From an uncultured Eubacteriales bacterium (GTDB lineage Bacteria; Bacillota; Clostridia; Oscillospirales; Ruminococcaceae), in NCBI GenBank assembly GCA_900314975.1, contig OMXI01000020.1:1-46726 (forward strand): a stretch of DNA of 46,726 bases, read 5' to 3'. Position 1 is the stretch's first letter, and each line of letters starts with the position of its first letter. The notes under the pieces were generated by a model. It had not been told where the DNA came from. It worked only from the letters and a program-made list of their open reading frames with translations, and did no database searches. The position numbers were made by a program, and so were the translations under genes. Of the stretch, positions 17,645 to 24,188 are shown one piece after another.

Positions 17645-17885
17645 ATATAATACTCACCTCTGATTGTTGTTTCAGCATTACTCATAATAAATTAAAGAGT
17701 AGGGGACTGTACCTATCAGCCAAGTATTATATCTCAAATCTATACAAATTGGTATTACCAAATGTACTGAATTATTCTTATTTTTTATTGCATAATCAAC
17801 ATGGATTATATTTGGACATTTATCATAGTGCTCTGCAACAAACTGAAAGTCCATTCACAATCGAAAAAAATCAGACAGGCTGTTG
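17608..17885 (-). repeat. About 280 bp repeat, copy 2
   Basis: This is the counterpart of 10205-10485: the integrase start plus upstream region. At 17886 it abuts a fragment of the PHP gene, whereas copy 1 abuts unrelated sequence, so the repeat end marks a rearrangement joint. Confidence 0.85.
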
Positions 17886-17906
17886 ATGAAGGTCGTATTT
17901 TATCAT
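17871..17906 (-). pseudogene. 5' fragment of a second PHP-domain gene
   Basis: Reading from ATG at 17906 gives MIKYDLH, matching MIRYDLH of the intact PHP gene, then runs out of homology into the 280 bp repeat and stops. Upstream sequence (TTTACATCTCTTTGATT on the plus strand) also resembles that upstream of the intact gene. It is a deletion relic. Confidence 0.65.
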
Positions 17907-17929
17907 TTTTACATCTCTTTGATTATTTC

Positions 17930-18142
17930 TCAATTTTGATTTGTATTGTCGGTATCGCAAAATGCAGTACACAACCAAATTGGGATCTCATTATTTGGAT
18001 CTTTCGGGACGGGATAAGCCGAGAAGTCATCGTAGACCGACAGTTTTTGCTCGTTATCGAATACGAATACCTGCGTGCCGCACCGCAGTTTCCCGAACTC
18101 GGGCAGATCCTTTGAAAGCTGAACCTTGTCAAACATAGTCAT
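17930..18142 (-). CDS. Short paralogue of the 245-aa WYL-operon protein (70 aa)
   Basis: ATG at 18142 (MTMFDKVQLSKD) has the same AAGGA site as the 245-aa gene. The first 46 residues are nearly identical to it, then the sequence changes to a different tail (NNEIPIWLCTAFCDTDN) and stops about 25 bp before the PHP fragment. It may be a truncated gene rejoined after loss of the WYL operon's middle, or a natural short variant. Probably not functional. Confidence 0.45.
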   Translation of the reverse strand: MTMFDKVQLSKDLPEFGKLRCGTQVFVFDNEQKLSVYDDFSAYPVPKDPNNEIPIWLCTAFCDTDNTNQN

Positions 18143-18527
18143 AGCGAACCATTCCTTTCCGTCATTCTCATCGTCTGTGAGCATAGCTCATTATACAAAA
18201 CAGAACAGGGAGAAGTGCGGAGAAACTCAAAATGGGGTAAAAAAATTTTTCAACAAGGTTCCAAGAATATTATACTGCATTTAGATTCTATCACATTTTG
18301 TTAATAATAGCTATTATCAAATACACAAATAACACCTATGTTGTATGTGCATATTGCATATATGATTATATCAAATCACTCGCTGCTGTTTTATAGGATT
18401 TAGTATCTGCTTATGTTATTATACTGAACGGTGGGTCTACATTTGGCTGTTTTAATAATATTTAGCGAGGCAGCACCGGCAAACGGCGTAGATACGCCAT
18501 TTTATATTTTCACTGTCGTGTCGCTGC
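18004..18527. repeat. About 525 bp repeat, copy 2
   Basis: Counterpart of 14701-15246. It ends at about 18527, a few bases before the tRNA-Leu-like 3' fragment. Confidence 0.85.
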
Positions 18528-18532
18528 CCTCA

Positions 18533-18583
18533 GGTGCTAGTGTTCGCAAGGACGTGTGGGTTCAAGTCCCGTCACTCCGACCA
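18533..18583 (+). other. 3' end of a tRNA-Leu-like gene, left attachment site
   Basis: The sequence contains a long variable arm (GCTAGTGTTCGCAAGGACG), a T-arm with TTCAAGT loop, a 3' acceptor strand CACTCCG, discriminator A and an encoded CCA ending at 18583. The 5' half of the tRNA is absent. The T-stem pairs poorly (GTGGG with CCCGT), as expected if the 3' end was replaced by recombination inside the T-loop. The integrase gene starts its 3' end about 100 bp further on. The 10 bp TTCAAGTCCC (18561-18570) recurs at 43455-43464 and is the likely crossover core. Confidence 0.7.
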
Positions 18584-18587
18584 ATAG

Positions 18588-18634
18588 AGAGCCTTGTATA
18601 TCGCGTAAATACGCGGTTTACAAGGCTCTTTATT
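18588..18634 (+). terminator. Terminator following the tRNA 3' end
   Basis: AGAGCCTTGTA (18588-18598) pairs with TACAAGGCTCT (18619-18629), with an inner CGCGTA/TACGCG stem, followed by TTATTTT. It would end tRNA transcripts. Confidence 0.75.
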
Positions 18635-18649
18635 TTGCCGTTTTTGGGG

Positions 18650-18698
18650 TTGGTCTTTATCTGGTCTTTGTTCTTGGAAATTGGTCACCCGGCGGTCT
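18650..18698. repeat. 11 bp direct repeats TGGTCTTTRTY near the integrase 3' end
   Basis: TGGTCTTTATC at 18651 and TGGTCTTTGTT at 18662 are spaced exactly 11 bp, with partial copies near 18681 and 18692. Similar clusters flank the attachment site at 43455. They are candidates for integrase arm-type binding sites. Confidence 0.5.
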
Positions 18699-19902
18699 TT
18701 TCAGGCTCCTTTTCATCCTCGTCCCCGCCCAGCAGCACATCCGCCACAACGTTGCTCGCCCTGACCTTCGCCTCCTGAAAGTAATGGGAGTAAGTCGATA
18801 AAGTCGTTTGCGGGGTCGAGTGGCCTAACATCGCGGCTACCGTGGTCGGGTCGATGCCCGCCTCGATCTCTACGGATGCGAAGAAGTGTCGGAAGCTATG
18901 CAAGCCGTAGAATGGAAAATTCCGCTTTTTGCACTCTCGCTCGAGCCAGGTGTAGGGAGTGTTGTTGTGCATCGGATGCCCGTCCCAGGTGGTGAACAGC
19001 CTGTCTGTTTTATTCCATTTGTCGCCCATACCCGCGATATATTCTTCCTGCTCGGCTCGGTAGGCTCGGAGCAGATCAACCAGCTCCTGCGGGATGTCAA
19101 TGATGCGCCTCGATTTTTCGGTCTTGGTGGTGTCGGTGTACATACCGTTTTTCATTGTGTAATTCGATGTTCTGATAACGTGGACAGTCCTCTTTTCAAA
19201 GTCGATGTCCTTCCACTCCAAGCCAAGCAGTTCGCCCCGGCGGAAGCCCGTGAACATCAGTATCGTAAAGAAGACCCGGTATTTCATCGGTGACTCCGCG
19301 AGTATCTTCAGAAACTCCCGCGCCTGCTTCTTGGTATAGATACGCTTTTCCTTGACCTCAGCCTTGCCGTTCTCGTTGTTCTTGGGAATAGTGACTTTCG
19401 AGCAGGGATTTCCGCTTATCATATCGAGCTTGTTGGCATACTCAAAGATCGTCGATATGAACGACAGATGGTGTCGCATCGTTTTGTAAGACAGCGGCAT
19501 ACCGTTCAGCTCGTTGGTCCCGTTTTTGGCAAGCGAGTTGATGAACCGCTGGATATCCCTTGCCGCAATCTTGTCGATACGCATATATCCGATTGCGGGA
19601 TAGACGCGCCTTGCAAGCTGACGCTCACGCTGCAATGTTGTGTCCTTGTGATTGAGTTCGGCGTATTCCCTGAACCACTGCTCCGCAAAAGTTTCGAATT
19701 TGATGTTTGCCGTCACCTTGCCGTGGGAACATTCTTCTTCGAACAGCACCGCCTGACGGTTGAGTTCTTTCTTGATCTGATTCGGTGTCATACCGGGATC
19801 GGGTCTCCAGGTCATCGACTGAGTGACCTGCTTGCCCTCTACATCGTATCCGCAGGATACTTTAATGCGATATGAATCGCCTCGTTTAGTAATGGTTGCC
19901 AT
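18685..19902 (-). CDS. int: Tn916-type tyrosine integrase (405 aa)
   Basis: ATG at 19902 (MATITKRGDSYRIK) follows GGGAGG by 7 nt; two upstream ATGs have worse spacing. The N-terminal arm-binding domain (residues 1-55) is followed by a core-binding SAM-like domain (NHKDTTLQRERQL to FEYANKL). The catalytic domain has all conserved residues: Arg in GFRRGELLGLEW, His-x-x-Arg in HSFRHFFAS, His in LGHSTPQTT and the nucleophile Tyr in LSTYSHYF. It would integrate and excise the element at the tRNA-Leu-like core 18561-18570 together with the excisionase encoded just upstream. The C-terminal tail is rich in Asp and Glu. Confidence 0.95.
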   Translation of the reverse strand: MATITKRGDSYRIKVSCGYDVEGKQVTQSMTWRPDPGMTPNQIKKELNRQAVLFEEECSHGKVTANIKFETFAEQWFREYAELNHKDTTLQRERQLARRVYPAIGYMRIDKIAARDIQRFINSLAKNGTNELNGMPLSYKTMRHHLSFISTIFEYANKLDMISGNPCSKVTIPKNNENGKAEVKEKRIYTKKQAREFLKILAESPMKYRVFFTILMFTGFRRGELLGLEWKDIDFEKRTVHVIRTSNYTMKNGMYTDTTKTEKSRRIIDIPQELVDLLRAYRAEQEEYIAGMGDKWNKTDRLFTTWDGHPMHNNTPYTWLERECKKRNFPFYGLHSFRHFFASVEIEAGIDPTTVAAMLGHSTPQTTLSTYSHYFQEAKVRASNVVADVLLGGDEDEKEPEKTAG

Positions 19903-20012
19903 TGGCATTCCTCCCTTCAAAATCATCCGCCCGCAGGCAACAACACAATACCTTATATGGTCTTGTATTATCCAGCCCACAGGCGGAGAATTAAATTCTA
20001 CAACATAAAATT

Positions 20013-20213
20013 CTACTGAACTGACATATCGCCGTTCAGATATTTGTATAAAATATCTTTATTGATCAGGTACTTCTTCCCTGCCATAAAACACGGCAGT
20101 TTTCCTGTCTTGCACAGCTCCCGCACTCTGTATTCGGTGAGCCCGTCAACAAGTGCAGCGGCTTCTTTGATGGTCAGCATCTTTATTTCAGCTTCTGATT
20201 TCTTCTCAAACAT
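20013..20213 (-). CDS. xis: Excisionase (Xis), Tn916-type small HTH protein
   Basis: The 66-residue protein has a MerR/Xis-like winged helix-turn-helix: TIKEAAALVDGLTEYRVREL, then KLPCFMAGKKYLINKDIL. Proteins of this size and motif directly upstream of a Tn916-type integrase bend DNA and direct excision. AGGAGG lies about 11 nt upstream. Its start is overlapped by the small ORF at 20183-20284, so the two are probably translationally coupled. The homologue in the second element is at 44991-45191. Confidence 0.9.
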   Translation of the reverse strand: MFEKKSEAEIKMLTIKEAAALVDGLTEYRVRELCKTGKLPCFMAGKKYLINKDILYKYLNGDMSVQ

Positions 20214-20284
20214 TCAATTATCAACCTCCTGATGTTCATTGTTGTTCTCATTCTTCTGTTCCTGTTTGAATCTGAATTGCTCAT
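20183..20284 (-). CDS. Small basic ORF overlapping xis (33 aa)
   Basis: ATG at 20284 follows AAGGAAGG. The product (MSNSDSNRNRRMRTT onward, ending NQKLK) overlaps the xis start by 31 bp in another frame. A counterpart with the same position, ribosome binding site, Arg-Thr-Thr motif, Ile-Ile pair and QKLK ending exists in the second element (45152-45265). Conservation at protein level in two diverged elements argues that it is translated, either as a small protein or as a leader that couples translation to xis. Confidence 0.55.
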   Translation of the reverse strand: MSNSDSNRNRRMRTTMNIRRLIIECLRRNQKLK

Positions 20285-20313
20285 TCTAAACCTTCCTTTC
20301 GTTGAAATAGTAA

Positions 20314-20449
20314 AAGGGTATGCTTGTTTACAGTGCCCTTGACTGGCTGGGGTATCGGCGTTCACGATATCCCTTGTCGCTGTTTACAAAAAGATGACGC
20401 CCCATTTCAGGACGTCACCCGATGGGGTGGTGTTTCACCACCTCGCCAT
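20314..20449. repeat. Cluster of small hairpins, copy A of the hairpin array type
   Basis: At least four consecutive stem-loops: 20314-20320 with 20334-20340; GGGGTATCG 20349-20357 with 20365-20373; about 20394-20416 with a CATTTCA loop; and GGTGGTG 20426-20432 with CACCACC 20436-20442 around a TTT loop, extended by ATGG/CCAT. On the minus strand the loops of the last two contain GAAA. They lie between the lipoprotein gene and xis, in the direction of transcription of both. The same kind of array occurs at 21863-22225. Confidence 0.7.
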
Positions 20450-21448
20450 TCAGTCGATATATTCTATCGACCAATTCCTGCACTCTCCGTCCTCGTCGTA
20501 AGGATAGAACGCATCCTCATCAAAGGGAGGCAGGTCACGATCCATCCCGTCAAACATTCTCTTGCAGATGTAAGGCCAGTTGTCGAGGTATATACCTGCC
20601 TGTGTATCGAGCGCGTACCATTCACCCTCGACCTTGACTACGTTAAACGTGTGACCGTACCAGCCGTTGTCAGTACAGAAGGCGTAAGCGCACTCGAGCC
20701 CGATGCCCTGACACACATAGTAAGTTTCAAGCGAGTGATACACGCATGAACCCCAGCCGTTATCTTCCATCCACCTGAACACCGCGACTGCCTTGCCGTA
20801 GTCGGTGCCATCGTGCTTCAATCCTTCGCCGATCTGAATGTAGTATATCGGCGGAGTATCGGTTTCCTCGAGGTTCTCGATCATAGTCGCAAGGCAGGTA
20901 ATGTCCGGCACCTCGACGTAGGTGATGCCGTTCTCGATTACTATGGTGGTCGCTTTTGAGATGATCGGCGGCTTGGGGACTGTGATTTTTTCCGATGTTG
21001 TGGTAGTCGTCTTTGTAGTTGTAGTCTGCTTCGTTGTCGTGGTTGTTGTCTGCTTTGCTGTTGTGTTTTTCCTCGGCTGTTCCGTTATCGGTGCTGTAGT
21101 CGTTATCACCGCCGTGGTCGCCCTGACAGGCTCCTGTCGCGCCGACACGGGCTCGCTCTTGCTCTCTTGTGTAGTTTCCCGACTCGTTCTCTCCGTCGCC
21201 GACGTTGGCACTGTGCGCGTTGTGGTGGCACTCGTTGTTGTAGTTGCCACCGCCGAGGTTGCCTTTCTTGTTGTCGTTGTCGTGGTCTTGCTCACCGCAG
21301 TGGTCACGCTTACGGACGGCTTTTCTCTTTCCGTCAATGTTATCGCGGACGATGAAGTTGTTGTTACGACCTCTGCACTCGGCTCTGCCGACTGCGCACA
21401 GCCGGACAGCAGAGCGGCGAGTATGAGTATTGCTATTGCCTTTTTCAT
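20450..21448 (-). CDS. Lipoprotein with Thr/Ser-rich linker and transglutaminase-like domain
   Basis: The 332-residue protein starts with a lipoprotein signal peptide (MKKAIAILILAALLSGC, lipobox Cys at residue 17). Residues about 20-165 are a low-complexity Thr/Ser/Lys linker (many TTTTT and KQTTTTK runs) typical of cell-wall spacers. The C-terminal 165 residues fit a transglutaminase-like cysteine protease fold: Cys in WGSCVYHS, His in WYGHTFNVV and Asp in GEWYALDTQ, in the usual order. It is therefore probably a surface-anchored enzyme acting on peptides or the cell wall. It sits as cargo between the relaxase and excisionase genes, a place empty in the related element at 45.2 kb. Confidence 0.85.
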   Translation of the reverse strand: MKKAIAILILAALLSGCAQSAEPSAEVVTTTSSSAITLTEREKPSVSVTTAVSKTTTTTTRKATSAVATTTTSATTTRTVPTSATERTSRETTQESKSEPVSARQEPVRATTAVITTTAPITEQPRKNTTAKQTTTTTTKQTTTTKTTTTTSEKITVPKPPIISKATTIVIENGITYVEVPDITCLATMIENLEETDTPPIYYIQIGEGLKHDGTDYGKAVAVFRWMEDNGWGSCVYHSLETYYVCQGIGLECAYAFCTDNGWYGHTFNVVKVEGEWYALDTQAGIYLDNWPYICKRMFDGMDRDLPPFDEDAFYPYDEDGECRNWSIEYID

Positions 21449-21450
21449 TT

Positions 21451-21717
21451 TTAATCACCCCCGTTCAGAATGTCAAGCACTAACTCTGCGCCGTCGCGGA
21501 AACCTTGCTTGTAGCTTCGCTCGTCGCTGATCGTGGTCTGCTCTCCTTGAATGTCGCAGAGCTTGTTGAACAGTTTGTTTTGCTCATCGGTCAGCATTGC
21601 TTTGAATTCATCATGCAGTTTGAGCCATTCCTTGCTCAGCCCGACGTACTTGCTATCCTTATCGAACCGCACATCTATCGGCACTCGGTTGCCGTGATAA
21701 ATATCCTTGATGGTCAT
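21451..21717 (-). CDS. DUF6809-like small protein (88 aa)
   Basis: ATG at 21717 (MTIKDIYHGNRVP) follows GGAGG by about 8 nt and is preferred over the longer frame. The sequence is helical and acidic and ends with the motif YKQGFRDGAELVLDIL, which resembles the DUF6809 family common in Clostridia mobile elements. The family has no known function. The stop lies 2 bp upstream of the lipoprotein start, so the two form one transcription unit. Confidence 0.7.
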   Translation of the reverse strand: MTIKDIYHGNRVPIDVRFDKDSKYVGLSKEWLKLHDEFKAMLTDEQNKLFNKLCDIQGEQTTISDERSYKQGFRDGAELVLDILNGGD

Positions 21718-21862
21718 TCGCACCACCTCCTCAGCCAACAAGGATACCACACTTCCGGCGCAATAGCTATCACCAATGTCGACAGATTGTTCTTTGCGGA
21801 TTTGTGCAAAGGGTGTACCAAAACGTTACAGCCATGGAGTCACGATTCGTTACCCGATCTCC

Positions 21863-22225
21863 TGTCAGTAAAAACTGACATCAGTCCGATCAAATCGTAC
21901 CCACAACTGTTGCCGTTTAGGAAACACCTGCGGTCCTGAACGGTTCGTTCAGCACCCGCCCCGTTTCAGGGCAAGTGCGGCAGGTCGTCTTTCACGACCC
22001 ACCGACAAGGCGTGAACGTTTTGTTCACCCCTTGATGACGGGATGTTTCATCCCATCACAAGCTGCAGTCCCGATTCAGGACTTCATCTGCCGTTGCATT
22101 TCACGACATCAGACTCAGTACCGCTTCGGTATTGAGTCTACCCTGAAACAGGGTACACCGTATTCCCAATTTGGGAACTCGGCCCTTATCCAGGACTGAG
22201 CTGACCGAACGATTCGTTCTGTCAG
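21863..22225. repeat. Dense array of about 12-14 consecutive small hairpins
   Basis: Clear stem-loops (arms): 21863-21869/21874-21880; 21936-21942/21946-21952; 21958-21961/21969-21972; 21983-21988/21994-21999; 22012-22017/22023-22028; 22040-22045/22049-22054; 22067-22071/22079-22083; 22111-22123/22127-22139 (13 bp, one G-U); 22039-family hairpin 22139-22145 region as TACCCTG/CAGGGTA (22139-22145/22149-22155); 22163-22168/22172-22177; 22207-22211/22215-22219 inside 22201-22205/22221-22225. Stems differ in sequence, but most loops are 3-7 nt with a TTT or TTC core, reading GAAA or GAA on the minus strand. No T-runs follow and the units are not identical, so it is neither a terminator series nor a CRISPR array. 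It lies in the leader of the DUF6809-lipoprotein unit and downstream of the relaxase. Confidence 0.8.
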
Positions 22226-22336
22226 TTAAAAATCAGTACGAATCTTGATCGGTTTTTTCTCGGTGGGCTGTTCGATCTCAATGATGATCTCGACCTCGCC
22301 ATCTTCATTTGTTTTGATTTTAATATCCTTGACCAT
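22226..22336 (-). CDS. Small hypothetical protein (36 aa)
   Basis: ATG at 22336 has AAGGTGGTGA upstream. The product alternates charged and hydrophobic residues (EDGEVEIIIEIEQPTEKK), suggesting two beta strands. It lies 15 bp after the relaxase stop codon and its own stop adjoins the last hairpin of the array. Small beta-hairpin proteins of this kind often follow relaxase genes in Clostridia elements, but I know no function. Confidence 0.6.
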   Translation of the reverse strand: MVKDIKIKTNEDGEVEIIIEIEQPTEKKPIKIRTDF

Positions 22337-22351
22337 TCTATCACCACCTTT

Positions 22352-23611
22352 CTACATCTTCATTCCAAGTTCTTCTTTTTTCTCGAACTCTTTCGCCAGC
22401 GTTTTCTTATCCGACCCGCGCCAAAAATCATCCTCGACAGGCTCCGGCTCTGTCAGCATAGCCAGAAGCGCAAGACCGTCAACAACAACGCCAAGCCCGC
22501 CTGCGACGTCAGCACTGTGATCCACAGACTGACCTTGAGCTTGTGCTTGGATTCTTCGAGTTGTTTCATCTGCGTAGAGAATTGCTCGTTCAGTTTCCCA
22601 GCCTGTGAGACCAGGTCCTGCAGCGCTTTCCGCTGTTCCGTCAGCGCCTGTTCGGAACTCTGTTCGATTTTGTTCAGCAGCCCTTGCATCTCGCTCCGGC
22701 ACATCAGCTTCGACTGCATCTCCAAGATCTCCACCTGCGTATCCGAAGTCAGTTTCGTGAGTCCCACCAACGCTTTCCAGTTGCTGTCGAGTACGATCAT
22801 CGCCTGACTTGTATCCAAGGCTTTCTCGACGCGCTCTTGCGAGGCACGCTTCATTTCCTCTAATTTTGAATTCACGCTCCATCATCTCCTTCCTGTATTT
22901 TTCTTCATGAAGTTTATCATCCCGCGCCCTGCACCCGTTTGGGCAGGTGTAGGTGATATACTTATGATTTTCCTGCCACTTGACATTGTAGCCCTCCTGC
23001 CGCATCAGCCACATAAAATGCTTTTTGCTTTTGGCTTTGCGCATTGCATAGTCGATAGTGTTTATCAGCTCGACCTTCCAGCTCTCGCCTTTCATTCCCG
23101 AGTGATATTCTCTCGGAGATACACCTTTGCTCTTATGTTCGAGATGCGATCTGTCGAGTGTGATAACTCCGTGCCGCTCACATATTTCGTCCGACAACTC
23201 ACGCATCGCTTTCAGCGTGAATTTGTTTGACCGGAACTTGTGACCGTCCTCGCAGCTCACCGAGTTCACGATAAAATGACAGTGTATATGCGGTGCGTCG
23301 GTGTGGCAGGCGATGACACATTGGAAACCGTCGAAGGCTTTTTCAGCAAACTCACGAGCAATCTCCAACGCAAGCTCCGGGCTGATGTCGTACCCCGATG
23401 GATGCGACTGAACGAAATGAAAATACTGAGCGCCGTCTGTCTTTCTGTAGAGCTGTTTGGTGTTTCTGAATTCCTCGTAGGCTGTCTGCGGGGTGCAGTT
23501 TATTGCCGTCACCCACTTTTTGTTTTCGGTCTTATCGTCCCGGCAGATATATCTCAGCGAACCTTTTCCACCACCGCCGCCCTTAGTCGATATTGCAGTT
23601 ACCGTTGCCAT
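22352..23611 (-). CDS. MOBP-type relaxase (MobA/VirD2 family)
   Basis: The 419-residue protein has the relaxase/mobilisation nuclease pattern: an N-terminal GGGGKGSLRYICRD, a Tyr-containing KQLYRKT near residue 55, and the metal-binding triad region HTDAPHIHCHFIVNSVS near 105-120 (H-x-x-H-x-H). These proteins nick oriT and lead the transferred strand. The distal third is hydrophilic and variable and ends in a DGLALLAMLTEP helix. Translation starts at TAATG overlapping the mobC stop, so the two are coupled. A second gene is overprinted in its 3' part (22453-22875). It shares architecture with the relaxase at 45296-46615. Confidence 0.9.
   Translation of the reverse strand: MATVTAISTKGGGGGKGSLRYICRDDKTENKKWVTAINCTPQTAYEEFRNTKQLYRKTDGAQYFHFVQSHPSGYDISPELALEIAREFAEKAFDGFQCVIACHTDAPHIHCHFIVNSVSCEDGHKFRSNKFTLKAMRELSDEICERHGVITLDRSHLEHKSKGVSPREYHSGMKGESWKVELINTIDYAMRKAKSKKHFMWLMRQEGYNVKWQENHKYITYTCPNGCRARDDKLHEEKYRKEMMEREFKIRGNEACLARARRESLGYKSGDDRTRQQLESVGGTHETDFGYAGGDLGDAVEADVPERDARAAEQNRTEFRTGADGTAESAAGPGLTGWETERAILYADETTRRIQAQAQGQSVDHSADVAGGLGVVVDGLALLAMLTEPEPVEDDFWRGSDKKTLAKEFEKKEELGMKM
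22453..22875 (-). CDS. Overprinted coiled-coil, membrane-anchored protein inside the relaxase gene (140 aa)
   Basis: In a different frame from the relaxase there is an open frame starting at GTG 22875, preceded by AAGGAGATGATGGA. The product is a long Gln/Glu/Lys-rich helix (coiled-coil-like, EIEQSSEQ-type segments) ending in a hydrophobic segment (WITVLTSQAGLALLLTVL) suitable as a C-terminal membrane anchor. The same overlapping frame in the other relaxase (45397-45858) encodes a clearly homologous protein (both start MNSK and end in SQ-L-LLT-LR). Conservation of the second frame in two diverged copies is strong evidence that it is a real gene. It resembles MbeB/MobB proteins overprinted in ColE1- and RSF1010-type relaxase genes, which associate with the membrane during mobilisation. 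Confidence 0.75.
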   Translation of the reverse strand: MNSKLEEMKRASQERVEKALDTSQAMIVLDSNWKALVGLTKLTSDTQVEILEMQSKLMCRSEMQGLLNKIEQSSEQALTEQRKALQDLVSQAGKLNEQFSTQMKQLEESKHKLKVSLWITVLTSQAGLALLLTVLRFWLC

Positions 23612-23922
23612 TATCTCACCTCCCGCAGCACTTCTGATATCATTTCCGTCACAGCTTTGTACTCGTCAACGAGTTTTCGAAGGTCGATCACATTGACCTC
23701 TTCCTGATTTGCAAGCCGTGTCAGCTGATTCAGATTGTTGCCGATAGCTCTCTGCTGTCTGACCACATCCTGCAAGCCCTCGGCAACAATAATCTTCTTA
23801 CCGAGCGCCGAGCGAAGCACAAAATCCGACAGCTTCATTCCGTGTTTCGCTGCTCTCCGATGCATACGGTTGTACTCATCTTCGGTGCAGCGGATCGCAA
23901 TTGTTTTGTTTCTCTTTCTCAT
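23611..23922 (-). CDS. mobC: MobC-like mobilisation protein
   Basis: The 103-residue protein starts at ATG 23922 behind AAAGGAG. It has a ribbon-helix-helix-like N-terminus (TIAIRCTEDEYNRMHRRAA) and the conserved MobC stretch RAIGNNLNQLTRLANQ near residues 65-80. MobC assists strand separation at oriT. The stop overlaps the relaxase start. The sequence immediately upstream is the likely oriT. Confidence 0.88.
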   Translation of the reverse strand: MRKRNKTIAIRCTEDEYNRMHRRAAKHGMKLSDFVLRSALGKKIIVAEGLQDVVRQQRAIGNNLNQLTRLANQEEVNVIDLRKLVDEYKAVTEMISEVLREVR

Positions 23923-23959
23923 TTGGACTCCTTTCCGACCACTCCCTCGTTTTGGGGTA

Positions 23960-24130
23960 GTGGTCTTTTTCCTTTCGCCATAAAAGGGGTACGGGTCTCC
24001 CGCGCGCATAGGCTTACCGCCCCGAGGCGGAACGCCATGCGCTATGCTTGCCCTCCGAAAACCCGCACCCCGTGAGGCCTCACAGCGGACTGCCGTATTC
24101 CCTCCTTTCCTGTGTAGATTTATCAGCGGA
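23960..24130. other. Putative origin of transfer (oriT) upstream of mobC
   Basis: A GC-rich stretch without a gene lies between mobC and the DUF927 gene. It contains the hairpin CCGCC-CCGA-GGCGG and flanking related sequences GCGCATAGG and GCATAGCGCATG in opposite senses. Position and inverted repeats fit an oriT; no known nick consensus was recognised with certainty. Confidence 0.45.
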
Positions 24131-24188
24131 AGAGAGAATTATCTGCGCACTGACCGCTCACAAACCGCACGACAGCCCGCCGAGCTTA

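Noticed and set aside
18533-18583. Intact tRNA-Leu gene
   Set aside because: The 5' acceptor, D-arm and most of the anticodon arm are absent; upstream sequence is the 530 bp repeat.
18431-18778. Plus-strand ORF spanning the tRNA 3' fragment
   Set aside because: It crosses the repeat joint, the tRNA fragment and its terminator; coding is implausible.
20922-21530. Val-rich plus-strand frame opposite the lipoprotein
   Set aside because: It is the complement of the Thr/Ser-rich linker; the valine runs reflect ACC/ACT repeats on the other strand.
21863-22225. CRISPR array
   Set aside because: Hairpins differ in sequence, there is no constant repeat or regular spacer length, and no cas genes are present.
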